Source: Lachnospiraceae bacterium
GTDB lineage: Bacteria; Bacillota; Clostridia; Lachnospirales; Lachnospiraceae
Direction of reading: 5' to 3'
NCBI GenBank assembly: GCA_017518735.1
Contig: JAFWTY010000033.1
Span: 1 to 35,164, forward strand
DNA: 35,164 nt
Shown here: piece after piece, positions 22,439 to 31,557 of the stretch
Layout of the letters: each line of letters begins with the position of its first letter
How positions within the stretch are numbered: the stretch's first letter is position 1
Program-made: the position numbers and the translations under genes
The notes under the pieces: model-generated
The model's database searches: none
The model's input: the letters and a program-made list of their open reading frames with translations, nothing else
What the model was told of the DNA's origin: nothing

Positions 22439-24160
22439 TCAAATCTTGCTCTTTAAACTCTCCGTCAATGCATTCAGCTTTTCTTCTGCATCCGTTAAGC
22501 TGTTTCCTTTTACACCCATATAGAACTTGATTTTCGGTTCCGTTCCGGAGGGACGTGCGCAGCACCACGCATCGTCGGTCAGATCGAAGTAAAGAACATT
22601 GGAGCTCGGAAGTCCGGTCTTTCCTTCGGTGTTGGTTTCATAGTTGAACACGTAATCTTTCTTATAATCTCTAAACTCGCGAACCTTCCAGTCGCCGAAT
22701 TCCTTCGGAGGATTGGTACGGAGTTTTTCCATCATCTGTGCAATTTCTTCCAGACCTTCCTTACCCTTCTTCGTAATCGCATACTGGGTCTCTTTGTAGA
22801 ATCCGTATTTCTCGTAAACCTGAATCATCATATCCCAGAGAGTGATGCCCTGTTTCTTGCAGAAGGAAGCAACTTCGCTTAAGCACATAACGGCTACGAT
22901 GGCATCCTTGTCTCTTGCATGGGTTCCGGCAAGACATCCGTAGGATTCTTCCAAACCGAATACATAGTTGTTGCAACCGGTCTGTTCAAAAATCTTAATC
23001 TGCTCACCGATGTATTTAAATCCGGTCAGAGTTTCAATTTCTTTTACTCCGTATGCGGAGGTAATTGCCTTCGCCATATTGGTGGTAACAATGGTGGTTA
23101 CCAGAGCGGGATTTTCGGGCATGGTGCCGTTTAAACTACGCTCTCTTAAGATATATTCACAGATTAACATTCCGGACATGTTTCCGGTGAAAGGAACATA
23201 CTCTCCGCTCTTTGTATCCAGTGCATAAATACCGAGACGGTCTGCATCGGGGTCGGTTGCCATGACGATGTCTGCGCCGACTTCCTTAGCCAGTTTCAGA
23301 GCAAGTGTAAATGCCTTGGGATCCTCGGGATTGGGATAATCCAGAGTGGTGAAATCGGGATCGGGGAGTTCCTGTTCGGGAACAACATAGACATTCTTGA
23401 ATCCGAGTTCACTTAAGATTCTTCTTACCGGCACATTTCCGGTTCCGTGGAACGGAGTGTATACAATCTTGATATCCTCAGCCACTTCCTTGATGACTTC
23501 GGGATGAATGATCTGCTTCTTTAATTCCACCATGTAAAGGTCATCGATTTCTTTGCCGATTACATTGTAAAGACCTTTTTCGATGGCTTCGTTCTTATCC
23601 ATGGTCTTTACGGTGTGATAATCCGTAATAGCATTTACTTCTCCGATGATGTTTCCGTCGTGAGGAGGTGTAACCTGCGCACCATCCTCCCAGTAAACTT
23701 TGTAACCGTTGTATTCCGGAGGGTTGTGAGATGCGGTTACCACGATACCTGCCATGCACTTTAAGGTACGAAGTGCAAAGGAAAGTTCGGGAGTCGGACG
23801 AAGTGCATCAAAAACATAAGTTTTTACACCGTTCGCTGCAAGGCAGAGAGCTGCCTCATCCGCAAATTCGGGAGACATTCTTCTGGAGTCGTATGCAATT
23901 GCCACACCTTTTTCCTGTCCGCCGTTTTTGATTACATAGTTGGCAAGACCCTGAGTAGCCTTTCTTACGGTATAAATGTTCATACGGTTTGTGCCGGCAC
24001 CGATGACGCCTCTGAGTCCGCCGGTTCCGAATTCCAAATCCTTATAGAAGCGGTCTTCCACTTCTTTTTCATTGTTGCGGATTGCAAGAAGTTCCTCCTT
24101 GGTTGCCGCATCAAAATAATCATCTGCGAGCCAGAATTCAAACTGTTCTTTGTAGTTCAT
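22439..24160 (-). CDS. pgcA: Phosphoglucomutase/phosphomannomutase (alpha-PGM, PgcA type)
   Basis: A 573-residue enzyme that interconverts hexose 6- and 1-phosphates. The phosphoserine loop VTASHNPPEYNGYK has Ser144; the metal loop ATDPDADRLG lies near 300-310, the sugar loop GLEESYG near 405, and the phosphate loop RPSGTEPKIKFY near 540. Length matches PgcA of Bacillus. Its product glucose-1-phosphate feeds RfbA in the same operon, which explains its position among the glycosyltransferases. AAGGAG precedes ATG 24160 at a normal distance. Confidence 0.95.
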   Translation of the reverse strand: MNYKEQFEFWLADDYFDAATKEELLAIRNNEKEVEDRFYKDLEFGTGGLRGVIGAGTNRMNIYTVRKATQGLANYVIKNGGQEKGVAIAYDSRRMSPEFADEAALCLAANGVKTYVFDALRPTPELSFALRTLKCMAGIVVTASHNPPEYNGYKVYWEDGAQVTPPHDGNIIGEVNAITDYHTVKTMDKNEAIEKGLYNVIGKEIDDLYMVELKKQIIHPEVIKEVAEDIKIVYTPFHGTGNVPVRRILSELGFKNVYVVPEQELPDPDFTTLDYPNPEDPKAFTLALKLAKEVGADIVMATDPDADRLGIYALDTKSGEYVPFTGNMSGMLICEYILRERSLNGTMPENPALVTTIVTTNMAKAITSAYGVKEIETLTGFKYIGEQIKIFEQTGCNNYVFGLEESYGCLAGTHARDKDAIVAVMCLSEVASFCKKQGITLWDMMIQVYEKYGFYKETQYAITKKGKEGLEEIAQMMEKLRTNPPKEFGDWKVREFRDYKKDYVFNYETNTEGKTGLPSSNVLYFDLTDDAWCCARPSGTEPKIKFYMGVKGNSLTDAEEKLNALTESLKSKI

Positions 24161-24199
24161 AGTGTCTCTCCTTTTCTTATCATTACTGTCGATGGTTTC

Positions 24200-26155
24200 C
24201 TAATCTTTTACGACCTTTAACGTATAATCCAGATATTTCAGGCTGAAATTCGGATTGTAGTAAGGGTCTCCTTTGGCAATCTCTGTCTGCCATCTTTCCA
24301 GAAATGCTTTATTTTCTTTCTGTAAATAAATACTTCCCTCTTCATCCGTGTTTAATACCTCGTAGGGAACTTCTTCCACATAGGCCTCCGCAAACGGAGT
24401 AAACACATTCAGTTTTTTCATAGCGCGGAGTTTTAAGCAAAGATCCGCATCGTAATAGAATCTTGCAAATCCTTCATCAAAGCAGCCCGCCTCGGCAAAA
24501 TCCTTTGCCTTTACCATCATGGCATTTCCGGAAACGGCGCTCATGTTCTGCGCATAGCAAAGTCTTCCCATGTAACCGATGTGTGTATATTCGCATTTGT
24601 AATGTACATGTCCGACGGTACCGTGATCGCCCAGTCCCAGGATCAGCCCGGCATGCTGAATCTTTTTATCCGAGAATAGATATTTGCCACCTACTGCGCC
24701 GACATCTTCGCGTTGCGCATACATCAGAAGTTCTTCCGCAAAGTCGGAGGAGATCAATTTGATTCCCGGTTTCAGGAAAAGTAAGTATTCTCCTTTTGCT
24801 GCTCTTGCACCTGCATTGTAAAGCGCCGGTATTTCGTGCTTTCCTTCCGCCGAAATTACTGTCACAAAAGGAAGGTCTTTCTGTGCTTCTTCTATCGTTC
24901 CGGCATCTTCCGCACTCTCGCAAACAAGCAGGAGTTCTTCCACCTCTTCATCGGTCTTTCTTACGGAATCCAAAGTATCCAGATAAGCTTTGTCTCCCTT
25001 CGGTACCGGAAGAATGTAGGAAACTTTTCCTTCCGTCGTGATTTCGTACTGCAGACGGAAAATCGTCTCAAATGCTCTGGTGCTTGTTATGATTGTATTG
25101 TAAATGCCAAACTGATTTAAATGGTCATCCACGGCGCGCTTTGCAGCATCCACCGCATAGAATTTGGCATTGATGTCGCTTGCCACACTGCCTGCATGTG
25201 CTCTCCAATAGTAAAGAATACGCGGAACATGTACCACATTCTTTGCAAGAGAGGTCAAGCGAAGAATCATGTCATGATCCTGGCTTCCGTCAAAAGCGGT
25301 TCGGAACAGTTCCGTCTCGGCAAGCAGTTCTTTCTTAAACAAACTGAAATGACAGATGTAGTTGTTTGCACGAAGTGTATCAAGTGCATAATCCGGCTTG
25401 AAATGAAGGGTAATCATATCATTGATGTTATCACCCTTAAAGGTTGCTTCGTCGCAGTATACATAGTCTGCTCCTTTTTCTTCAATGGCCTTACGGTATT
25501 CGTAAAACGCCGAAGGATGCAGAATATCATCATGATCAAAAAGTCCGATGTACTCTCCGGTTGCCATCTTATAGCAGGCATTGGTGTTACCGGAGATGCC
25601 TTCGTTTTTCTCTAACTTCTGATAGCGGATCCTGTTATCGTCTGCCGCATACTTTGCACAGATTTCACCGACATAGGCATGTTCCGCATCGGATCCGTCC
25701 GCAAGGCAGAGTTCCCAGTCTTTATATGTCTGATTCTTCACGGAATCGATCATGTCACGCAAAAACTTTTCCGGCGTATTATACAAAGGAACCAATACGG
25801 AGAACGTAATCTTCTCGGCAAAAACGGTACTCTCCTCCGCTTTTCTGGTTTCCTCATCCGGGAAAGAAGATGTTCCGAGAATTACGTAAGCCTTCTTTAA
25901 ACGTCTCTTGTACTCGGCCTTCGACATAATATTCTTCGGCGTTTTGTAGTAGCTTAAACGTACAAAGCCGGCACGTGCCACACGAAGAGGCTTCGCCATT
26001 TTCCAGGCAAAACTGTTCTTGATACGACTTAAGTTCTCTTCCGTTTCCGCCTTGGATGCTTCCGTTACGGCAAGTTTGGAAGAAAGCTCTCTGTTTTCCT
26101 GTTTTAGTTTTCTTACCTGCTCTCTTAAATACTGCAGTTCTTCTTTTTCGTTCAT
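24200..26155 (-). CDS. Two-domain GT2 glycosyltransferase; second domain lacks metal site
   Basis: A 651-residue protein. An N-terminal coiled coil (about 3-45) and the clade motif SFAWKMAKPLR (48-58) are followed by a complete GT2 domain (about 117-345) with VPLYNTPEKF, ADGSD, LFDHDDIL (205-212) and FDGSQDHD (288-295). A second GT2-like domain (about 376-600) is present, but where the metal-binding LNND is expected it has LKPG (461-464), and the DNGS position reads CESAED; its later YYDADLCLK is kept. It is probably inactive or structural. Donor and acceptor unknown. Confidence 0.88.
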   Translation of the reverse strand: MNEKEELQYLREQVRKLKQENRELSSKLAVTEASKAETEENLSRIKNSFAWKMAKPLRVARAGFVRLSYYKTPKNIMSKAEYKRRLKKAYVILGTSSFPDEETRKAEESTVFAEKITFSVLVPLYNTPEKFLRDMIDSVKNQTYKDWELCLADGSDAEHAYVGEICAKYAADDNRIRYQKLEKNEGISGNTNACYKMATGEYIGLFDHDDILHPSAFYEYRKAIEEKGADYVYCDEATFKGDNINDMITLHFKPDYALDTLRANNYICHFSLFKKELLAETELFRTAFDGSQDHDMILRLTSLAKNVVHVPRILYYWRAHAGSVASDINAKFYAVDAAKRAVDDHLNQFGIYNTIITSTRAFETIFRLQYEITTEGKVSYILPVPKGDKAYLDTLDSVRKTDEEVEELLLVCESAEDAGTIEEAQKDLPFVTVISAEGKHEIPALYNAGARAAKGEYLLFLKPGIKLISSDFAEELLMYAQREDVGAVGGKYLFSDKKIQHAGLILGLGDHGTVGHVHYKCEYTHIGYMGRLCYAQNMSAVSGNAMMVKAKDFAEAGCFDEGFARFYYDADLCLKLRAMKKLNVFTPFAEAYVEEVPYEVLNTDEEGSIYLQKENKAFLERWQTEIAKGDPYYNPNFSLKYLDYTLKVVKD

Positions 26156-26175
26156 GAAAGTGTTCTTTCTTTCGT

Positions 26176-28200
26176 TTATTCTTCTACGGTAAGAACCTGT
26201 TTGGTTCTTTGGTAGAGATATAATTTCTTCAGGCAGTCATCTGCAAAAATACCAATCTCATAGGTATCCGCCGGCAATTCACTTTTTGTCACAAAGTTGC
26301 AAAATCCCGACAGTTTCAGATTAGTGGCCTCCGGATATCCGCCCTCAAGGTTCATACGAAGGTATCCCGGCATCGGCATTTCATACTTTCCCTTCGTTCC
26401 CTCGAAAACCATACGGAAGCGGAAACGCATATTGTCGATGTGAGGCACGACATGATAACCCTGGATCACATAGAACTCTTCGCCTTCCGAACGGAGAATC
26501 TCCTCTTTTTCAAGACGGTCGAAATGAACAATGATTCCTTCAGGATACTGTCTGTAATCAAAGTCCGTTTTCTTCGGGCATTCCTCCGCCGGTTTCTTCC
26601 TGGAGAAACGGTTCTCGGTATCGAAGCTTAACTCCGTTCCGCCCGCGGAAGCCATTCCCTCGTAAGGATCGTTCGTATAAATATCGGGGTGGAAGGAATA
26701 GAGCATCTTCCTCTCCGCATAGAGTCTTTGTAATTTTTCATCCGACAGATGATCCGCGCCGCGGCTTAAGGATTCATGATGATAGAAAACCGCATCCGGT
26801 CGGATGACGCAGCGCAGTTTCTTTTCACGAATCGAGAAGCACAAATCCACATCATTGTATGCAATGCGTAAATCTTCCTTCAGACCGCCCACCGCATCGA
26901 AATCGCTCTTACGAATCATTAAGCAGGCGCCTGTTGCGCCGATGCAGTTATGGACAAAACGATTACGTTTGTAGTCCACTTTGCCGTCATCTTCCTTGCC
27001 GATGAATTTGTGGACCGGTCCGTCCACGGCATTGGTAATACCGATATGCTGGATCACGGAACTGTTCGGATATAAAAGCTTTGCACCGACAATTCCAACA
27101 CCTTCACAGAAAAGCTGTCCGGCCATTCGCTCTAAAGCGTCGGGAGAAACCATCTCCATATCGTCGTTCAGTAAAAGAAGTATCGTTCCGGTAGCTTTGG
27201 CAGCTCCGATGTTATTCATGTGGGAGTAGTTGAATTCCTCTTTTTCGTAAATGTAGAGGAAATCCTTCTCCGTGGAAGCGGCTTCAATCCTGGTTTTGTT
27301 TTCCTCGTTGCTTCCGTTGTCCACGACAATGATCTGTACCGGGAAAGGAGTATTTCCCGCCCTTACGGAATCAATACAGCGAAGTAACACATCGGGATTG
27401 TCCTTGGACGGAATCACGATGGAAAGACTCACATCTTCGGGCAACTCGTAAATTGGATAAAGCCTCTGCTTATCTTCCTCGGAATAATATGCCGGAAGAT
27501 AAGTTCCGCCTTTGAAATCCACTTTCTGTGTAAGCTCCAGGATTTCTTTTTTGCGTATCGTATCTCCCTCATTAAAGAAAATTGCGGCTTCATTCGGGAG
27601 TCTGTGTGCATGATATAAAATCAAAGGTAAATGATAAACATTTTCTTCGTTTAAAAGGGAACGGTTCCGAAGAAGAACGTCGTACAGATTCTCTCCTTCG
27701 GAATATGAAAACATATCCATCGCTGCACTGCGGATTGCAACAATATTGCCCGGATAAAAATACGATACCAACGTTTCCGGTGAGTAAATCGGTTTGATTC
27801 GCGGATTGCTTCTGGAAGAAACCGGAACTCCTTTTTTCAACATTGTCTGCCAGTCGGCATCCGAACAGATTACGGAATCTTCATCCGCGTATACCAAAAC
27901 CGCTTCCGCATTTTCCTCGAACGCCTTGCAGATTTCCCAGGTAGCTGTCGGAGATGCCAGGCCTTCTTTTCCGTAATAAATCAGGATATCGCTGTCCGCT
28001 TTCTTAACACCGTCTTCCAAAACGAGTTCGGAATAAGAAAGAGAGGATTCGTTTCCAAGGCGTTTCTTTGCCAGGAGTTCTTCTTCCTGCTCTCTCATAT
28101 ATGCATCATAGGTATTGCTGAGTGCGGAAAGTCTTTCTTCGTATTCTTTTTTACGGGGGGCCATCATGATTTTTCTGGCCACTTCCTTTAAGGCACCCAT
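26176..28200 (-). CDS. Two-domain GT2 glycosyltransferase; first domain lacks metal site
   Basis: A 674-residue protein. A short coiled coil at the N-terminus precedes residues 55-240, which resemble the later part of a GT2 domain (VLVYADEDS at 101-109, YSPETLVSYFYPGNIVAI) but have no PxYN strand and read YYGKEG (75-80) where DHDD is expected. A complete GT2 domain follows at about 256-500: LSIVIPSKDNPDVL, VVDNGS (292-297), LLNDDMEM metal site (343-350) and YNDVDLCFSI near 440. Residues 570-674 form a beta-rich C-terminal domain of unknown role. AAAGGA stands before ATG 28200. Confidence 0.88.
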   Translation of the reverse strand: MGALKEVARKIMMAPRKKEYEERLSALSNTYDAYMREQEEELLAKKRLGNESSLSYSELVLEDGVKKADSDILIYYGKEGLASPTATWEICKAFEENAEAVLVYADEDSVICSDADWQTMLKKGVPVSSRSNPRIKPIYSPETLVSYFYPGNIVAIRSAAMDMFSYSEGENLYDVLLRNRSLLNEENVYHLPLILYHAHRLPNEAAIFFNEGDTIRKKEILELTQKVDFKGGTYLPAYYSEEDKQRLYPIYELPEDVSLSIVIPSKDNPDVLLRCIDSVRAGNTPFPVQIIVVDNGSNEENKTRIEAASTEKDFLYIYEKEEFNYSHMNNIGAAKATGTILLLLNDDMEMVSPDALERMAGQLFCEGVGIVGAKLLYPNSSVIQHIGITNAVDGPVHKFIGKEDDGKVDYKRNRFVHNCIGATGACLMIRKSDFDAVGGLKEDLRIAYNDVDLCFSIREKKLRCVIRPDAVFYHHESLSRGADHLSDEKLQRLYAERKMLYSFHPDIYTNDPYEGMASAGGTELSFDTENRFSRKKPAEECPKKTDFDYRQYPEGIIVHFDRLEKEEILRSEGEEFYVIQGYHVVPHIDNMRFRFRMVFEGTKGKYEMPMPGYLRMNLEGGYPEATNLKLSGFCNFVTKSELPADTYEIGIFADDCLKKLYLYQRTKQVLTVEE

Positions 28201-28236
28201 GTGATAATCCTTTCAGGGTTTGATCCGTATTATTCT

Positions 28237-30246
28237 TTATAATCTTCCGGCAATTTCTGCGGGAATTTCGGAAAGAATCATGGTGATTGTCAGTTTTGCC
28301 GTGTCCCCTTCAAAGGCAGGGACTTTAAATGCAAAATGCGGGTCGGGAGTCGTGAACATATATCCGTCCTCTCCGAGTTTCTTTCCGTTCGTATCGCGAC
28401 TAAACGCTTCCTTTTTCATAACAGCGGCAAGAATATTCTCACCGTTTAATTCCGCTCTTTTTAAAACTACAAATGTAGGCTGATTACCGGGATCGATTCG
28501 AAGTTTTTTCACTGTCTTCGAAATCGTAATCGTAAATGTAACTTCTTTTCCAAGCTGTTTTATCTCACCCACATGGTAGGATTTTTCTTCGGAAAAACCG
28601 CTTCCGTGATCTTCATAGATTTGAATCGGATCCATTGCGCAACCGCATTCACGAAGCATATAGTCCAGTGAAAAAGCCGCTTTCCCCATCCTGTGTCGTA
28701 TTTCGGATAATGCAGGATGCGTTCCCTGTACGCGTTTCTGGAACTCCTTTTCTTTTTCAACTACTTCTTCAAAGTTCTCATCGATATCGCACCACTTCAA
28801 TGCGGTCTTTCTCGCGGGATTTCCCTGCACATAGCACCAGAATGCCCTCTTTATAATCTCCTGAGGCGGTATCACTTCGGGATAAGTCCATTCATAATCA
28901 ATTACCGTCCAGGTTTCGTCACTTACGATAATATTCTGGAAAATCAGATCATAATCCGTAACCGCATCTTCGCTGTTGTAATTCACGTAATCTTTGTACT
29001 CGTCAATCAGGGAAAGGAACTCGTAGCGGTCATTTGCAAACAGTGCTTCGTCCAGAAGTTCTTCCAGTGTCACACCGTTTACATACTCAAACTTCAACGT
29101 CTTTTCATCCAGACGCTCCATCCGATTGATTTTCAGTGAAGATCCTTCATAACGTCTGCAAAGTGACTGATATGCCTTCTCCACATTTTTGATATGTTCT
29201 GTTGCACTCCCCGATGCCGCACGTTTGGTAACATACATCTTTTCTCCGTCGCGAACGATGGTGGTACAGATTCCGTGCTTCTCATCGCGGTCCGTGGAAT
29301 ACTTGATGTATTTTTCGGAAAGTTCAGGTCCGATTACCGCCATGTAGGAATTGGAAAAAAGCGGAAATGTTCCGTCTTCCAGAATGGTGTCAAACACCTT
29401 TCCTTCATCCATTAAGATCATGCGGTTGCGATCGAAATTCCGAATGTTGTCATGCAGCTCTCCTTTTTTCGGAAGAATCTCATCCGAGAAAAGGGTGTGT
29501 GTAAATTTATAATCCGGATAAGGGTAATAAAACGAATACTCCTCTATTCCGCTTTCCTTGAAAATCTTTTCCAGCCGGTCTCTCGTAAATGTTCTGGCTA
29601 CACCACCCTTCGGATATCCTTCCAGACCATCGAAGAAGCCTCCGGTATGGTCCTCTCTGCATCCCGCAAAATACTTAAGACCCATGCGGTTTTCAATCGC
29701 AATAAACATTCTTCCGCCCTGTTTTAAATGCTTCAGAAGAATGTCCAGAAAATCCTTATACGGATTTGATGTTTCCATGTATCCGTTGGCATATTCAAAT
29801 ACACCGATTAAGAAAATTGCATCATAATCGTTGTCCAATGCGGTTTCCACGTCCTTGAAATTGCCAACCATAATCGTAACATTGTCCGATTCTTTTAAGC
29901 GGTTCGCATTGATCATACTACGTCTTTCAGACAAATCGATGCAGGTAACGCTGCCTGCCTTTTTGGAAAGGCAGCCTGTAATTGCACCGCAACCGGCGCC
30001 CACTTCCAGGACCTTTGCTTTTTCTGGAAGAGGAATCCACTCTGCGATATTCTCACGGAAGGGCGAAAAATGATAAAGCACCGGCCAGTTCAAACTCTCC
30101 TCCGTCACTTTACGTAGTTCGTCAGCAGGTGTTTTTTCGGCAATCTCCAAAAGGACATTCTCGATATCCCCGTCGGAATACCGGTCCGTTCCTTCATAGA
30201 AGCGTTCATCCAATATGATTTTTCCGATTGTCTTCGTCTTTTCCAA
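28237..30246 (-). CDS. Methyltransferase-kinase fusion, WbdD-like candidate chain terminator
   Basis: A 669-residue protein. Residues 1-280 form a class I SAM methyltransferase with VLEVGAGCGAITGCL (79-93), VTCIDLSERRSM (100-111) and LIGVFEYANG (146-155). Residues 300-480 look like a small-molecule or aminoglycoside-type kinase: the Lys in MYVTKRA (K341), the catalytic segment TDYDLIFQN (D433, N438) and the metal site VIDYEW (D450). The His usual before the catalytic Asp is replaced by Asp431. A beta-rich domain (about 560-669) follows in place of WbdD's coiled coil. WbdD of E. coli caps O antigen with methyl/phosphate and sets chain length. It starts at TTG 30246, overlapping the ATPase gene by 41 bases. 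Methyltransferase part sure; kinase likely; capping role inferred. Confidence 0.8.
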   Translation of the reverse strand: MEKTKTIGKIILDERFYEGTDRYSDGDIENVLLEIAEKTPADELRKVTEESLNWPVLYHFSPFRENIAEWIPLPEKAKVLEVGAGCGAITGCLSKKAGSVTCIDLSERRSMINANRLKESDNVTIMVGNFKDVETALDNDYDAIFLIGVFEYANGYMETSNPYKDFLDILLKHLKQGGRMFIAIENRMGLKYFAGCREDHTGGFFDGLEGYPKGGVARTFTRDRLEKIFKESGIEEYSFYYPYPDYKFTHTLFSDEILPKKGELHDNIRNFDRNRMILMDEGKVFDTILEDGTFPLFSNSYMAVIGPELSEKYIKYSTDRDEKHGICTTIVRDGEKMYVTKRAASGSATEHIKNVEKAYQSLCRRYEGSSLKINRMERLDEKTLKFEYVNGVTLEELLDEALFANDRYEFLSLIDEYKDYVNYNSEDAVTDYDLIFQNIIVSDETWTVIDYEWTYPEVIPPQEIIKRAFWCYVQGNPARKTALKWCDIDENFEEVVEKEKEFQKRVQGTHPALSEIRHRMGKAAFSLDYMLRECGCAMDPIQIYEDHGSGFSEEKSYHVGEIKQLGKEVTFTITISKTVKKLRIDPGNQPTFVVLKRAELNGENILAAVMKKEAFSRDTNGKKLGEDGYMFTTPDPHFAFKVPAFEGDTAKLTITMILSEIPAEIAGRL

Positions 30247-31546
30247 CTTCTGTTGCTTCCTCTTTCTCCACGATACTCGGTGTCCAGACTACATCCTTTA
30301 CTTCCACCTTTGATTCCATGTCGTAGAATCCGACCGTGTCTTTATCCGAAATAACCGTAATATTGATAGCATCATATAACCTGTGATATACGGTGAAATC
30401 ACTTCCCTCATATCCGGTAAGGCCGAATGATAACAGATATTCACCGCCCTGCAACGTCATGCGCTGTTTAAACGTTGCCTCCTTCTTCTCGCCCTTATGC
30501 ATCGAGCCCAGGAAGGTTTTTTCAAACATGGTATTGGTTCCCGTAATTTCGGTACCTTTAACGTTCTTAATTGAGAATGCAAAAATCGGCGCCTGAAGTT
30601 CCTCTTTAGCCTCAACTTCCATGTGAACGGTAAACTCCGCACCCTTGATAATAGCGTTCGTATTGCGGCCTTTTTCGTCTGTAATATGAACCGATGTGAT
30701 GCTTCCTTTTCCGGAACCATACTCGAGTGTTTCGGGATTAAGACCCTTTTCCACTACGGCATCCACTGCATTCTTGGCATCCTCGGCCGAAGCACTTTCC
30801 TTGCTGTATTGTCCTACAAGTACCTGTTTATATGCATCGATCATTTCCTTCGGAGTGCCTTCCCCGAGTTTCTCACCCTGGTTCAAAAGGATGACGCGGT
30901 CACAGTATTTTGAAACGCTGCTCAGATCGTGCGATACAAACAAAATGGTTTTTCCCATTTTTTTGAACTCGTCAAATTTCCGGTAGCATTTTGCCTGGAA
31001 GAAAACGTCACCTACGCTCAATGCCTCATCGACAATTAAGATTTCCGGCTCAATATTGATTGCAATCGCAAATGCAAGTCGCACGAACATACCGGAGGAA
31101 TATGTTTTTACCGGCTGATAAACGAACTCACCGATATCCGCAAAATCTAAGATTCCCTGGAGTTTTTGATCAATCTCTTCTTTGCTGAAACCGATCATGG
31201 TACCGTTTAGGTAGATATTTTCCATTCCGGTATACTCGGCATTGAAACCTGCACCGAGTTCCAGAAGAGCAGAGATTCTACCGTCCACCGTAACACTTCC
31301 GCTCGTCTCATGAAGAACACCGGTAATGATTTTTAAAATGGTGGACTTTCCGGATCCGTTCGTTCCGATAATGCCGACCGTTTCTCCCTTGTTTACGGTA
31401 AAACTCACATCCTTTAAGGCATGATGTTCCCCATACTTTCTCCAGGGCATCAAATGAAACGTATCAATCAGACGATCCATCGGTCTGGGATACAGTTTAT
31501 AGATTTTATTCACATGTTCTACGGAAATAACTGTGTTGTTATCCAT
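30206..31546 (-). CDS. wzt: ABC exporter ATPase with C-terminal Wzt-like sugar-binding domain
   Basis: A 446-residue protein. The ATPase half resembles Wzt/TagH: Walker A GTNGSGKST (61-69), LLELGAGFNAEYTG (94-107), signature YSSGMFVRLAFA (149-160), Walker B ILIVDEALSVGD (169-180) and VSHDLSS (204-210). After a linker (about 245-275), residues 276-420 match the style of the Wzt C-terminal carbohydrate-binding domain, beginning LEYGSGKGSITSVHI. In E. coli O8/O9a that domain recognises the capped end of the chain. The permease ends 11 bases upstream and the methyltransferase-kinase overlaps its end, so all three are likely one functional unit. Confidence 0.9.
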   Translation of the reverse strand: MDNNTVISVEHVNKIYKLYPRPMDRLIDTFHLMPWRKYGEHHALKDVSFTVNKGETVGIIGTNGSGKSTILKIITGVLHETSGSVTVDGRISALLELGAGFNAEYTGMENIYLNGTMIGFSKEEIDQKLQGILDFADIGEFVYQPVKTYSSGMFVRLAFAIAINIEPEILIVDEALSVGDVFFQAKCYRKFDEFKKMGKTILFVSHDLSSVSKYCDRVILLNQGEKLGEGTPKEMIDAYKQVLVGQYSKESASAEDAKNAVDAVVEKGLNPETLEYGSGKGSITSVHITDEKGRNTNAIIKGAEFTVHMEVEAKEELQAPIFAFSIKNVKGTEITGTNTMFEKTFLGSMHKGEKKEATFKQRMTLQGGEYLLSFGLTGYEGSDFTVYHRLYDAINITVISDKDTVGFYDMESKVEVKDVVWTPSIVEKEEATEVGKDEDNRKNHIG

Positions 31547-31557
31547 TTCAAATCCCT

